Assembly (NCBI GenBank): GCA_023144895.1
Contig: JAGLEV010000003.1
Span: forward strand, 1 to 64,000
Direction: 5' to 3'
DNA from: Thiotrichaceae bacterium
Lineage (GTDB): Bacteria; Pseudomonadota; Gammaproteobacteria; Thiotrichales; Thiotrichaceae
DNA: 64,000 nt
The position numbers were made by a program, and so were the translations under genes. The notes beneath the pieces are model-generated. The model worked only from the letters and a program-made list of their open reading frames with translations. It searched no databases and had not been told where the DNA came from. Positions 30,178 to 40,762 of this stretch are shown piece after piece (positions within the stretch are counted from its first letter, which is position 1; each line of letters begins with the position of its first letter).

Positions 30178-30522
30178 CTACTCACTGCCTCTATCTTTTT
30201 AAGATATATTGTTAGTTGCTATTCGCTCCGATAATATGGGCGAACCTCATTAGTTTCAATCAAAAGCCAGTAAAGAAATAAATAAGGCTTGTACATAATA
30301 AGCACATCAACTCATTTAAAACGTCGTGATAAAGAGAGTTTCAAGCAGTTAGCTATTAAGTATGCTCACAAGTAACAAAATAACAACACAGAGGGCTACT
30401 TGAAAATTTACGGATACCAGCATTTGAGCCATTGATGTGCTAGATCATATACTACTAGCGGAATGAAACTAAAATCGATACGATAAGAGCAAATATCATA
30501 CTACAACAATATAGGATAATTT
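30178..30522 (+). other. Intergenic region, clpS / PfkB kinase
   Basis: 345 bases between divergent genes. It must hold both promoters, but no clear -35/-10 pair, operator, riboswitch or RNA gene was recognised. No reading frame of note. Confidence 0.4.
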
Positions 30523-31515
30523 ATGAAATACCACGTCTATGGCATTGGTAATGCACTCGTTGATAAAGAGTTTGAAGTGACTGAAGAATTTCTTGCTACT
30601 CAAGGTATTGAGAAAGGCATGATGACCTTATTGGATGATGAGGCACATATTACTCTACTGGATACACTGAAAAAAACGTTTGGTTTAAAGGCACGTAGTG
30701 GTGGTGGATCAGCGGCTAATAGTATTGTTGCTGTGAGTCAATTTGGTGGCAATACTTTCTATGCCTGTAAAGTTGCTGATGATGAACAAGGTCAATTTTA
30801 TGCAAAAAACCTTAAAGAATCAGGTGTTAGTACCAAGCTAACAAATGCTTCTACTGAAGGCAGTACTGGCAAATGTATGGTGATGATCACTCCTGATGCC
30901 GAACGTACTATGAATACTTTTTTAGGTATTACTGCGGACTTTTCAGAAAGTGAATTGCACTTTGAAGAACTGGCACAATCTGAGTATCTATATATCGAAG
31001 GCTATCTAGTGACTTCTGATATTTCTCGTGCAGCAGCAATCAAAGCACGTCAGGTTGCTAAAGAAAATAAGGTTAAAACTGCCATGACGTTCTCTGACCC
31101 TTCTATGGTGACTTATTTTAAAGACGGTTTAAAAGAAATGTTTGCTGAAGGTGTGGATATTTTATTCTGTAATGAAGAAGAAGCGCTTACATTTACGGAT
31201 ACAACAACACTCGATGATGCGATTACTCAACTATCACCAAAGGTCGGTAAACTCGTCATTACTCAGGGTGCTGAAGGTGCAAGCATCGTTTATCAGGGCA
31301 AAACGACTAAAATTGCTGGACAAGTAGCAACCGCAGTTGATACTAATGGGGCAGGTGATATGTTTGCTGGAGCTTTTCTGTATGGTGTAACCCATGGTTT
31401 AAGTGATGAACAGTCGGCTGACCTTGCTAATCGTGCGGCTGCTAAAGTGGTAGCTACTTTTGGTGCTAGACTCAGCAAAGCAACTCATGATTCACTTTTG
31501 GCGGAAGTATCATGA
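30523..31515 (+). CDS. PfkB-family sugar/adenosine kinase
   Basis: 330 residues. Ribokinase-like fold: SGGGSAANSI for substrate binding near residue 65, and DTNGAGDMFAGAF, the PfkB signature with the catalytic aspartate, near residue 270. The overall layout is that of bacterial adenosine kinase-type members. Substrate not provable from sequence. The stop overlaps the bolA-like gene by four bases, and sulP follows, forming a three-gene operon. Confidence 0.82.
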   Translation: MKYHVYGIGNALVDKEFEVTEEFLATQGIEKGMMTLLDDEAHITLLDTLKKTFGLKARSGGGSAANSIVAVSQFGGNTFYACKVADDEQGQFYAKNLKESGVSTKLTNASTEGSTGKCMVMITPDAERTMNTFLGITADFSESELHFEELAQSEYLYIEGYLVTSDISRAAAIKARQVAKENKVKTAMTFSDPSMVTYFKDGLKEMFAEGVDILFCNEEEALTFTDTTTLDDAITQLSPKVGKLVITQGAEGASIVYQGKTTKIAGQVATAVDTNGAGDMFAGAFLYGVTHGLSDEQSADLANRAAAKVVATFGARLSKATHDSLLAEVS

Positions 31516-31820
31516 GTATGCATGATATCTTAACTGAAAAGCTCCAACAGGCATTTAAACCTGCAGTACTTAATATTGAAAATGAAAGCCACCTGCATAG
31601 TGGACCTGCGACAGAGTCACATTTTAAAATTACGATTGTTAGTGATGAATTTAATAGTAAAATGTTAATTGCCCGTCACCGTGCCGTTAATACCGCTCTC
31701 AAAGTAGAGCTAGAAAATATCCATGCACTAAGCTTGCACACTTTAACTGCTCAAGAATATGCAGATAAGAGCGATAAATTACTTAATTCTCCAGCCTGTG
31801 AAGGTGGTGGAAAAACCTAA
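31512..31820 (+). CDS. bolA: BolA family protein
   Basis: 102 residues. BolA fold with HFKITIVSDEFNSKMLIARHRAVN and an invariant-type histidine (ESHLHSGPATESHFK). BolA proteins pair with monothiol glutaredoxins in iron-sulfur cluster trafficking. It overlaps the kinase stop and ends 9 bases before sulP. Gammaproteobacteria have two paralogues (BolA and IbaG); this is the BolA-like one by length. Confidence 0.85.
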   Translation: MSMHDILTEKLQQAFKPAVLNIENESHLHSGPATESHFKITIVSDEFNSKMLIARHRAVNTALKVELENIHALSLHTLTAQEYADKSDKLLNSPACEGGGKT

Positions 31821-31829
31821 AGGAAGACC

Positions 31830-33623
31830 ATGAGCCAATTTTTATTAGGATTATTATCTGATGCAGGACGACGGTTTGTACCCTATAAGAATTGGCTCGG
31901 CGAATTAACCAACCCGCAAGTACTACGTGCTGATATTATTGCGGGGATCACTGTTGCCATGGTCTTGATACCCCAAGCCATGGCTTATGCCCAACTCGCT
32001 GGGCTTCCTCCTAAAATAGGTCTTTATGCTGCTTTTTTAGTACCTATTATTGCGGCGCTCTTTGGTTCTTCACGACAATTACAAAATGGTCCTGTGGCAA
32101 TTATTTCCCTAATGACAGCCGCTGCCTTAATGCCTTTTGATTTAGGCGAAAATACAAGTGTATTTATTGCTTATGCTGCAATGTTGGCAATTCTTGCAGG
32201 GATAATACAGTTATTATTGGGCTTGTTGCGTTTAGGCATATTAGTTGATTTCCTCTCTCATCCCGTAATTATTGGCTTTACCAATGCCGCTGCGATTGTT
32301 ATTACCAGCTTACAACTGAGTAAATTGCTCGGTATTTCACTGGATAAAACAGACCACCTTTATGAAACACTTTGGCAATTACTCTTAGCTATCCCTAACC
32401 AAACTCATCTGCCAACACTGATGATGGGGCTGGGTTCTATTGCGTTATTAATATTATTTAAAAAGCTCACTCCAAAGCTACCTGGCATCCTATTTACTGT
32501 CATTATTACCACTATTATTGCATGGCAACTGGGTTATACGGGCGATGTTATTGGAGAAATTAAGCCTGGGCTACCCTCCTTTGTTATCCCTATTATTGAT
32601 TGGAAAGATCTGCCTGCACTCATTATGCCTGCCTTTATGATTGCCATATTAAGCTTTGTCGAAGCCTTCTCTATTGCTAAAGCAGTGGCATCAAAAACTC
32701 GTCAACATATATCGGCTAATCAGGAAATGGTCGGGAAAGGCTTGGCTAATATTACGGCGGGAGTCACTCAAGGCTATGCTGTTTCTGGCTCCTTTTCACG
32801 TACTGCGGTTGCCTTTGATGCGGGTGCTAAAACAGGTTTTGCCGCGATTGTGTCAGGTATTATTGTTGGTCTAACACTCATGTATTTCACTGAGGCACTC
32901 TTTTACTTACCTGTTGCTACTTTAGCGGCGGTTATTCTTGTTGCTGTTATTGGTATGATTCAATTCGAGCCATTCAAGCACGCATGGCGAGTCAACCCAC
33001 ATGATGGTTTTGTCGCACTGACGGTATTTATTGTCACTTTAGCTTTAGCACCTCATTTAGAATGGGGGATTTTTGTTGGTATCCTTTTATCACTCAGCCT
33101 TTATATCTATCGCACCATGCAACCTCACTTTGCAGAAGTCGCCATGGATGAAGATGGTACTTATCGAGATGCTCATTTATTTGGTATGGAAACTAGCCCT
33201 ACTCTCGCTATATTCCGCTACGATGGTGATCTCTATTTTGCTAATGCGAGCTATTTAGAAAAGAAGTTGTTAAATGCAGTGGCTGATAAGCAGAAACTTA
33301 AAGTGCTTATTTTGGATCTAGAAGCGGTTGACCAAATTGATGTAACGGGTGAAGAAATGCTGACTAAAATGTCGGAGCATCTTCATGAAGCAGGTATTGA
33401 ATTCTTTATTACTCGAGCTAAGTTTAAAGTAACGGATGCACTGAAGCGTTCTGGGCTTTATGACACCATTGGCAAAGAACATTTTTATAGTAAGCGCCTT
33501 CGTGCCTTAGAAGATATTCAAGAAAAATACGGTGATGCGGTTGATATTAGCCACTTGGTTTATCATAAGCCTGTTGAGGATATTACTGATCTAGAAGTAA
33601 CGCCGATAAAAATAGAAAAATAA
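31830..33623 (+). CDS. SulP family anion transporter
   Basis: 597 residues. About 10-12 membrane helices; GITVAMVLIPQAMAYAQLAGLPP is the SLC26/SulP signature near the N-terminus, and GYAVSGSFSRTAV marks the transporter core. A cytoplasmic STAS domain covers about residues 440-560 (VLILDLEAVDQIDVTGEEML). Family members carry sulfate, bicarbonate or other anions; nothing here fixes the substrate. Third gene after the PfkB kinase and bolA. Confidence 0.9.
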   Translation: MSQFLLGLLSDAGRRFVPYKNWLGELTNPQVLRADIIAGITVAMVLIPQAMAYAQLAGLPPKIGLYAAFLVPIIAALFGSSRQLQNGPVAIISLMTAAALMPFDLGENTSVFIAYAAMLAILAGIIQLLLGLLRLGILVDFLSHPVIIGFTNAAAIVITSLQLSKLLGISLDKTDHLYETLWQLLLAIPNQTHLPTLMMGLGSIALLILFKKLTPKLPGILFTVIITTIIAWQLGYTGDVIGEIKPGLPSFVIPIIDWKDLPALIMPAFMIAILSFVEAFSIAKAVASKTRQHISANQEMVGKGLANITAGVTQGYAVSGSFSRTAVAFDAGAKTGFAAIVSGIIVGLTLMYFTEALFYLPVATLAAVILVAVIGMIQFEPFKHAWRVNPHDGFVALTVFIVTLALAPHLEWGIFVGILLSLSLYIYRTMQPHFAEVAMDEDGTYRDAHLFGMETSPTLAIFRYDGDLYFANASYLEKKLLNAVADKQKLKVLILDLEAVDQIDVTGEEMLTKMSEHLHEAGIEFFITRAKFKVTDALKRSGLYDTIGKEHFYSKRLRALEDIQEKYGDAVDISHLVYHKPVEDITDLEVTPIKIEK

Positions 33624-33702
33624 GATATTGATTGATATGGGCGAAGGTCTTGGTTAAATGTAGTATAATGAAATATCTTAATAAATACTTAGTAGCCATC
33701 CT

Positions 33703-34551
33703 ATGTGCATGATGATAAAAGATAAATATATTGATCCTTTTACTGATTTTGGTTTTAAACGTATTTTTGGGTCAGAAGAAAATAAGCATCTATTGATCAG
33801 CTTCTTAAATGATTTGCTTGATATTGATGACAATATTGTTAATTTAGAGTATCGAAACCTAGAGAAAATGGGTTTAAATATTCTAGATCGCAAGGCTATT
33901 TTTGATGTGTATTGTACTGATACAAAAGGTAATAGTTTTATTGTTGAGCTACAACGGAGCAAACAAAAGTACTTTAAAGACCGCAGTGTTTATTATACGA
34001 CTTTTCCTATTCAAGAGCAGTCTAATAAAGGCGATTGGGATTATAGTTTAAAGAAGATTTTCTTTGTGGGGATTCTTGATTTCTGTATTGATGATAAGGA
34101 GTACCTAACCACAGTACAGCTAAAGGATGATGCTGGTGAGGTATTTTATGATAAGTTGAAATACTATTATATTCAGATGCCTAACTTTAAAAAGCAAGAA
34201 AAAGAGTTATCCAATCACTTAGAATATTGGCTTTATTACTTAAAGCATTTAGCCGATAGCCAAGAGATTCCTAAAGTTTTAGCTCATGATGAGCTAATTA
34301 CTGAAGCCTTTGGCGTTGCTGAGTTTTTAGCACTCAGTAAGGATCAGCAGTTTGCTTATCAACTCGACCTCAAACATCGTTTAGATTATAAAAATGTGAT
34401 GGATTATGCGAAAGAGGAAGCTGAGAAAAAGGGTGAAAAGATGGGTGTGATAAAAATTGCCAAATCTTTATTTGATGTTTTAGATATAGAAACTATCGCT
34501 CTAAAAACTGGGCTAAGTGTTGAGGAGTTAAATCAACTAAAAGATAGCTAA
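33703..34551 (+). CDS. Rpn family PD-(D/E)XK nuclease / putative transposase
   Basis: 282 residues. DPFTDFGFKRIFG near the N-terminus and the core IFDVYCTDTKGNSFIVELQ are the hallmark of the Rpn/PDDEXK_2 group; D and E-x-Q are the nuclease residues. C-terminal charged helix and a short tail with IETIALKTGLSVEELNQL, often seen as a repeated end in these proteins. No terminal inverted repeats were found around it. Family members promote RecA-independent recombination or act as defence-like nucleases. The start is uncertain (several ATG codons together). Confidence 0.78.
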   Translation: MCMMIKDKYIDPFTDFGFKRIFGSEENKHLLISFLNDLLDIDDNIVNLEYRNLEKMGLNILDRKAIFDVYCTDTKGNSFIVELQRSKQKYFKDRSVYYTTFPIQEQSNKGDWDYSLKKIFFVGILDFCIDDKEYLTTVQLKDDAGEVFYDKLKYYYIQMPNFKKQEKELSNHLEYWLYYLKHLADSQEIPKVLAHDELITEAFGVAEFLALSKDQQFAYQLDLKHRLDYKNVMDYAKEEAEKKGEKMGVIKIAKSLFDVLDIETIALKTGLSVEELNQLKDS

Positions 34552-34669
34552 CACTCTAATTTCTCCTGAAAACTAAAGCATGTAAAGTCCATAGTATGTG
34601 AAGGATGCAAAATCCTTTACAAGTGATCGTGCTGGTGCTTAAAACTAAAAAATGACCCACAACATACTT

Positions 34670-36295
34670 TTAAGTATCAACTTTGATCATCTCCCACAAC
34701 TGGCTCTCTACCCCTCGTGATTTTTTATGATAACTCGCTACTCGACTATTTTCCTGTGTTTTCTTGTAGCTCACATCTAATACTGTTTGTGTTGATCGAT
34801 TAACAATGAAGTTATGCCCACTATCAACATCAAGCAGCACACGCCATTCTTGATGATTATTATTACGTCGTTTTTTATCCGCAAAAATAACTTTAGCATG
34901 ATCTTTTTCCAGTGCACTTTCAATTTCTAGCACAGTACCTGTTTGTCTATTTTTAATAAAAATAAAGCCTTCTGTTTTATTACTATCAATTAATTGCCAA
35001 TATTGTGAATCCTGATGAGTTACCTTTTTTATAACCAACTTACCTTTGGAATTAATACTGAGCACACGATCAACTAAATGACTTTGAATAAGGTAATAGC
35101 CTTGAGCTGTCAACTTTTGAACAGGTTTTGTTCTTGGATTTTTCTTAACGTTAGTTTTTACTCTAGAACTTATTTTAGGCTTGGCTTTTGCTCGCACCTT
35201 AGCCTGTGAGGATTTTTTAGCCGCAGCTTTTCGCTTTCTTTTATACTTAAAAAACAAATAAACGGCAAAAATAGCCAGTAAAATTTCAACTATTTGTGCT
35301 GGCAAATAGTGATACAACAAAGCAAAACGTTCTTTCAATGAGTCATTTATATCACCTATATTTTCTGGTGGTAAAGAGCTGAGTACATCACCCTGTTTCA
35401 GTTTTTTGTAGTGTGTGATATAAAAGTTTTCATCACCTTGTAATTTCTTTACTAACTGATTTTTCTTATGTTCCCACGAGTCAACGGGATCCTGATTATT
35501 CCATGCAATAAACATTTTTTGTTGCTGATCACTAATTTTTATCTGATAGCGATCAACCATATAGAAATAGGTGCGAGCAATATCACCTTGTACATTCTCA
35601 GGGGGTTCAGCACTACGAGTTTTAAACGAAATCTCCATATTCACTGGCTCGCCATAGAGACGCTTTTCATCGGCAATCATCCGATAACGATAATTACTAC
35701 GATCACCATTAATCTCACCAATGGCAGGAACCAAATTATGCATATCTGCTTCCATTTGTTTAAACTTAGCATGGGTATTACGACAGTATAAACGCCCACC
35801 TTGTTGCCAACATTTCAACTGATGTCCAAAGAGCCAAGCAGGAACAATATGCTCCCATTCAATACGCTGAGAACGGGCTTTATTTTTACGATATTTAAAA
35901 CCACAACTACTGGCAATAGGCACAAAAGTTTTATTTTTTAAACGATAACGACAGCCACTATAAAAGGCAATTAAATGATCAGTGTAAACACTTTTTGCTA
36001 ATAATCGCTTAGATTTACTAAAAGAGTAGGATTGATTAAGCAAGGAAAGCATGACTTTATCTTCAACAGTCGCCACATCTTCCTCAAAAATATCACCATC
36101 TTGCTCAAGGTAAATTGTTCGATTATTATCGATGATAGGTTTGAGCAATTCACCTGAATGAAGATCATGAAAGACCCCATTATCATCATCACCGAAGAAT
36201 TTTTGAATCGTATAGTTTTCTGCATTGGCTGTGAATAGGGTACTAACAAGCAATAGTATAGTCGTACTGAGGTATAGCAGATTGTACTTCTTCAA
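34670..36295 (-). CDS. Endonuclease I fused to a membrane segment and a trefoil-like domain
   Basis: 541 residues. Signal peptide (cleavage near ANAEN), then an EndA/NucM-type nuclease at about residues 90-280 with WEHIVPAWLFG and DMHNLVPAIGEINGDRSNY, the beta-beta-alpha metal active site. A hydrophobic helix follows at about 335-350 (IVEILLAIFAVYLFF), then a strongly basic Lys/Arg/Ala linker, then about 140 residues with three QxW-type repeats (QYWQLI, QEWRVL, QLWEMI) as in ricin-type beta-trefoils. Ordinary EndA stops after the nuclease. Standalone gene; downstream neighbour is the Rpn gene. Confidence 0.78.
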   Translation of the reverse strand: MKKYNLLYLSTTILLLVSTLFTANAENYTIQKFFGDDDNGVFHDLHSGELLKPIIDNNRTIYLEQDGDIFEEDVATVEDKVMLSLLNQSYSFSKSKRLLAKSVYTDHLIAFYSGCRYRLKNKTFVPIASSCGFKYRKNKARSQRIEWEHIVPAWLFGHQLKCWQQGGRLYCRNTHAKFKQMEADMHNLVPAIGEINGDRSNYRYRMIADEKRLYGEPVNMEISFKTRSAEPPENVQGDIARTYFYMVDRYQIKISDQQQKMFIAWNNQDPVDSWEHKKNQLVKKLQGDENFYITHYKKLKQGDVLSSLPPENIGDINDSLKERFALLYHYLPAQIVEILLAIFAVYLFFKYKRKRKAAAKKSSQAKVRAKAKPKISSRVKTNVKKNPRTKPVQKLTAQGYYLIQSHLVDRVLSINSKGKLVIKKVTHQDSQYWQLIDSNKTEGFIFIKNRQTGTVLEIESALEKDHAKVIFADKKRRNNNHQEWRVLLDVDSGHNFIVNRSTQTVLDVSYKKTQENSRVASYHKKSRGVESQLWEMIKVDT

Positions 36296-36670
36296 TTTTG
36301 TACCCTTGTATGAATTTTAAGCTTTTGATGCCCTATGGGGAATATACGCTATATAACCTATATTCTGCACCCTAAAATTCATCCATCAGAATAAAAATTT
36401 TTGTAAGATTATTTTCAATAAGCACAACAACCGTTGATGGTGCTCATTGAACTTTAATACCATCACGCTAAGATATTGAATAATAAAACCAATAAAATAC
36501 TAAAAGACCCAATGCACTGTGAATCTTTTGTCTTTTCTCACTTAACAGCAATGATCTCACCTTTGCTTGTCATGCTGACATTCCATCATCAGATTGAAGC
36601 TCGTTTTATCGTTTTATTATGCTCTACTGGCAATAGCATAAAACGATAGGTCAAACTTCATATTAACCAA
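36296..36670 (-). other. Intergenic region, pilY1 / endonuclease I
   Basis: 375 bases with no gene seen. It contains the 3' hairpin of pilY1 described separately, and the promoter of the endonuclease gene is expected here but was not recognised. Confidence 0.4.
36607..36648 (-). terminator. Hairpin downstream of pilY1
   Basis: Arms of about 14-17 bases (TATCGTTTTAT-ta-TGCT and AGCATAAAACGATA) just after the pilY1 stop. No long U-run follows on the minus strand, so termination is likely but not certain. Confidence 0.5.
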
Positions 36671-39600
36671 TTAACGGATTTGCTCCCAAGCCTGTCGTCC
36701 AGAAGCACGACTAGATGATTCTCTAAACAGACCAACACTACCACTTGATCCACTAAGATACTTGCCTTCAGTATAAGCAGAATGATTAATAATTACTGGA
36801 GGATGTGTCACCATGCCTAGCAAGCTGTTTTGTATACCAGAAGGAACATGAGATTGATTATTATAAGCCACCTTATCTACAAAATTAAACTGACGGTCAT
36901 TGTTGATATCAAGTGCTGGTTTTTTCAATGGTTGACCATCAAGAGCATTGAGCTCGATTAACCAGCTTGATCCACCCCAACTACAATTAGCGGGTGGTAC
37001 CAATGTTGTGAGAATCAGTCTTCCACCACGTAATAATGCTTGTGAAATAACCCGCTCACCTTCTGCTACACTATTTTCACCAAGAAGCTTTAAGTACCAA
37101 CCTTTCTTGCTACTATAATCAACAGAGTGATTTGAAGTTACACGAGCCTTTATATCAGTGACTGGTGATGATTCTTTCAAAACTGTCTGCTCTATTAGGT
37201 CATTAAGACTTGTAACTTGAGCACCATTATCATGAATACCATAGAGTGTTTCAGTATCTAGAGTGCCTACGAGATTATCACGTGGATCACGATATTGTCC
37301 TGTCCCGAAGTAAACCATATAACCACCACTAGGGTGCTTACCTACTTGCGGTTTAGCGGTAATAGCTTGTTTTCTATCACACGAATCTGTTTCACAAGCA
37401 GTGAATAAAGGTGCTGGTAACGAAGAGTTAGCATCAGTATAGGCGACGGACCAATTACTAGTATTACTAATATCACTAACATCAAACTTCCACAGGTTAC
37501 CTAATAAATCACCTGCATAAATAGTATCAGTAATACGATCACCATTGGTATCAACAGGTATTGGGCTAGATAATCCATTCGGTGTCGCTTCAGTACCCAC
37601 TCCAGTATCGATAACCTTAATAAGCTGACCATTACTTATATCAATCAATAGCAATGCTGCCTTATGACTAGTGCTATTTGGACCATTGCCAATAACTGCA
37701 GCCCACTTGTTATTATGTAAACGTACAATAGAAGGACTAGGAACACTTTCTCCTAAGTAATCCTTATAGATTGTTGCATTATTAGCGGCTTGGCTTGCTG
37801 ATAATTCCCACATAACGTTAGCGGAACTAAAACTCATTGGAGTGGTTATATTCAGTGCAAAAAGACCTTTGCCCCCTTCACCTAAAGTACCTAATAAAAC
37901 ACTACGCCAAGCACTATTTAGGTAAACATCACCTATCGCTAACTGACCATCAACAAGCGCCTCATGACCTAAGCAATCTTCTGCAGAACAACCATATTTC
38001 AGACCACTGATTTTGATTAGTTTAGGGATAATTTCATTAGGAACAAAAGCAAACTTCTCAACACCTACGCTTGCCCTAAAACCATGTAACATACCATCAT
38101 TTGCACCAACATAAATCATTGGTACGCGATTACGTTTAGTCTCTAAAAAGACAGCATAAGAGCCACCCTCATTACCTGATAACTTACCATAACCAAAGTC
38201 ATCATAAGGATTCGCATAAACAGGAGAAGAATGAATGATATCACCTAATATGTTGGATCCTCTATCTCGAAATATGCCATTAGGCCTAGCCGTGGTTTTT
38301 TCTTTACTTTGATTACCACGGACCCACCTTACTAAGCCTGCTGATAAGCCAGACTTTTGTGCATCACCAAGCTTACCCCATTTAAAAGCCACTCCCTTAT
38401 TTGCTGTTATGGCTTCAGGATTGTAGCTAAATATTTTACGCTTTCCAGCAGAAGGAAGCTTATTTTTAGCATCCCATTTCACATTTTTAAGTGTACCATT
38501 AGCATTACTATTAACTATTTCAAGGTTCGAAGAGGTTAAAAGCCCCTGCCATTTTGACACATCAAATTTTGCTTGATAGAGACGAGTATTAGCTTTGAGG
38601 CGACTCTTATTGATCTGTACTGATGAGCTAGAATAAACCCCTGTTGTCGTATCATTGATACTACAGCCATCACAGCTACCTTTTTCTGTTGTGATAACCA
38701 CATCATCAATGGTGACTTCATTAGCGTGCCGCTCAAGAGTCCCACCAGCGGTGCACCACTCCTCTCTCCGAAGATCACACCAACCATCTGATCCAACTGA
38801 AATATGTCCATAATTTACAAAACTAACGGTAGAGCTTAAGGTATTAGCGGTGAATTCTATTGCGTACTTGATCATACCTGCCTCTGTTATTCCAGGCGTT
38901 TTAACATGAACGGATCCTGAGGGAGTGTCTATTCGTATAGCACCCGCTGTCCGCCCACAAACACCGTTCGAGTTGCAAGGGGTACCTAATTCTGGTAATG
39001 CTTTAAAATATAAACGATAGACTTTGCCTATTTCTGTTAAGAAGGTATGAGAAAAAGTAACAGGTTCTGGTCCCCAATGTGATTTATTCAGTTTATCTGA
39101 ATCTATATCCAAAGGATTATCATCTGCAACATCACGTAGTTCAATGGCTTCAAGCGGGTTAAGTAGACGGTTATCCGCATCAAACAATAATAAACCATTC
39201 ACAATAGGTGGATATACACGGCGCACACTACCATTACCTAGGTAGACAGAGGTACCATAATCTTCAATGATATAGCCATCACTTGCAGCCTCCGCTACAG
39301 GTAAATCTATCGTTTTAGCATAGGTACTCTTACCCCCTCCTGTAACCACCCAATCACGAATAGCGACACTACCATTACGGTGCTCTCCAAGGTAAGCCCC
39401 TAAAGGCAAGTCATTAAAATTATCCTCAAAAACCACTGCATCACAAGCTCTAGGATCAATATCTTTAAGCACAGTGACATTAGGGCTGCTAGACGGAATA
39501 TCTTGTGCTATCCCAATAGTATAATCTTCCACTTCACCATTCCCTGCCTTGTTAGTTGGTGTCGTGAGTGTCACACTATTATCTGTGGTTAATCTTAGAC

Positions 39601-40762
39601 GAATAAAGGTGGTACCAATTTGAATATCATTAGGAATGGTATTCCAAGTAAGGGTAACAGGGCTGTCATATATGGAGTCATTGACTGAAACAGAAGTCGA
39701 TTCGTTTGCATCAAAGGTACCATTTTTATTGAAGTCAATCCAAGCAAATAGAGTGGCTAGACCCCCTGTGTCATTCGACACCTTAATGTCAAGACTATAA
39801 CTGCTGGCAGATTGTTTTAGGATAGGGAAAATATAAGGTTTCCACTTTTCTCCAGGCGCACCATCATCTTCACCATAATCGATACCAGCCTCAGGGTTAG
39901 CATAATGTGCATCACCATCCCCCACTGCATTATAGCTATAAGAGCTTCCACTCTCAATATCTGGTTTTTTTGATCCAATATAGAGGTTATCGGATAGTTG
40001 TTGATGGGCAGCGTCTCCATAACTTTGTGGTGCATCACCATAGTCATAATTATTAGAGACATCCAACATCACGTCATACCTTGAGCCTTTCCCTACTAGA
40101 GAATCTGCAGTGCTGTTATAGCTAAAATTAAAGGTATTATCCCTACCTGTTGATGTCCAAGTAAAATCAACATTATTTTTTATTTTTGTATTTGTCGTAT
40201 TCTTAATGTAATAAGTATTAACATCAATACTACTTGATAAGCCTGCCAGTAAATTTCCAGAGTAACTATATCCTTTACCATCTGTTGCTATAAATTGATC
40301 TCTTTTATTTCCATCAAGAACTTTACCATGAGCTGCACGGAAAAATCGCTTTTCAGAATAATCAACCGTCCAAATAGCAGGTTCAGTCGCATTTGCGGCT
40401 CCTGCTAAGTGAAAAAATAAATTTCCCTCTTTATTTCGAACATCCACTTGACTATAGGATATTAATATACTTCCTGCGGGAAGACCAAAGACAGCACTCA
40501 CATCTTTATTTGTACCTGATTGATTTGGCCCAGCTGTAATATCTAACATTTGGGGTGTTAACCGAGAAAAACTAGGCACAACCTCTGCTAATGCCGAAGA
40601 TCCTAGAAAAAAGATATTTATAAACAAAGTCGCCAATATCAGTACATATTTATTTTTTTGTTTTTTTCTTATTACAGCTGTCTTAAATAGTTGTCTATTA
40701 TTCATAAATGTAGCTTTACAGGTAACAGAAACAAGCTGTTTAATTATATGTGATAAATTCAA
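36671..40762 (-). CDS. pilY1: Type IV pilus tip adhesin PilY1
   Basis: 1363 residues from a TTG at 40762, favoured because AGGAG lies 6 bases upstream; the first ATG is 57 bases later without a visible ribosome site. The signal sequence is long: a hydrophobic core at about 40-58. A GEVED domain (NGEVEDYTIG) near residue 411 and a cysteine-rich middle region precede the C-terminal PilY1 beta-propeller, from about 835 (ILGDIIHSSPVYANP). A calcium-loop pattern DTNGDRITD lies at about 1071-1079, as in P. aeruginosa PilY1 where calcium controls pilus retraction. It is divergent from the minor pilin genes across about 695 bases. Confidence 0.9.
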   Translation of the reverse strand: MNLSHIIKQLVSVTCKATFMNNRQLFKTAVIRKKQKNKYVLILATLFINIFFLGSSALAEVVPSFSRLTPQMLDITAGPNQSGTNKDVSAVFGLPAGSILISYSQVDVRNKEGNLFFHLAGAANATEPAIWTVDYSEKRFFRAAHGKVLDGNKRDQFIATDGKGYSYSGNLLAGLSSSIDVNTYYIKNTTNTKIKNNVDFTWTSTGRDNTFNFSYNSTADSLVGKGSRYDVMLDVSNNYDYGDAPQSYGDAAHQQLSDNLYIGSKKPDIESGSSYSYNAVGDGDAHYANPEAGIDYGEDDGAPGEKWKPYIFPILKQSASSYSLDIKVSNDTGGLATLFAWIDFNKNGTFDANESTSVSVNDSIYDSPVTLTWNTIPNDIQIGTTFIRLRLTTDNSVTLTTPTNKAGNGEVEDYTIGIAQDIPSSSPNVTVLKDIDPRACDAVVFEDNFNDLPLGAYLGEHRNGSVAIRDWVVTGGGKSTYAKTIDLPVAEAASDGYIIEDYGTSVYLGNGSVRRVYPPIVNGLLLFDADNRLLNPLEAIELRDVADDNPLDIDSDKLNKSHWGPEPVTFSHTFLTEIGKVYRLYFKALPELGTPCNSNGVCGRTAGAIRIDTPSGSVHVKTPGITEAGMIKYAIEFTANTLSSTVSFVNYGHISVGSDGWCDLRREEWCTAGGTLERHANEVTIDDVVITTEKGSCDGCSINDTTTGVYSSSSVQINKSRLKANTRLYQAKFDVSKWQGLLTSSNLEIVNSNANGTLKNVKWDAKNKLPSAGKRKIFSYNPEAITANKGVAFKWGKLGDAQKSGLSAGLVRWVRGNQSKEKTTARPNGIFRDRGSNILGDIIHSSPVYANPYDDFGYGKLSGNEGGSYAVFLETKRNRVPMIYVGANDGMLHGFRASVGVEKFAFVPNEIIPKLIKISGLKYGCSAEDCLGHEALVDGQLAIGDVYLNSAWRSVLLGTLGEGGKGLFALNITTPMSFSSANVMWELSASQAANNATIYKDYLGESVPSPSIVRLHNNKWAAVIGNGPNSTSHKAALLLIDISNGQLIKVIDTGVGTEATPNGLSSPIPVDTNGDRITDTIYAGDLLGNLWKFDVSDISNTSNWSVAYTDANSSLPAPLFTACETDSCDRKQAITAKPQVGKHPSGGYMVYFGTGQYRDPRDNLVGTLDTETLYGIHDNGAQVTSLNDLIEQTVLKESSPVTDIKARVTSNHSVDYSSKKGWYLKLLGENSVAEGERVISQALLRGGRLILTTLVPPANCSWGGSSWLIELNALDGQPLKKPALDINNDRQFNFVDKVAYNNQSHVPSGIQNSLLGMVTHPPVIINHSAYTEGKYLSGSSGSVGLFRESSSRASGRQAWEQIR

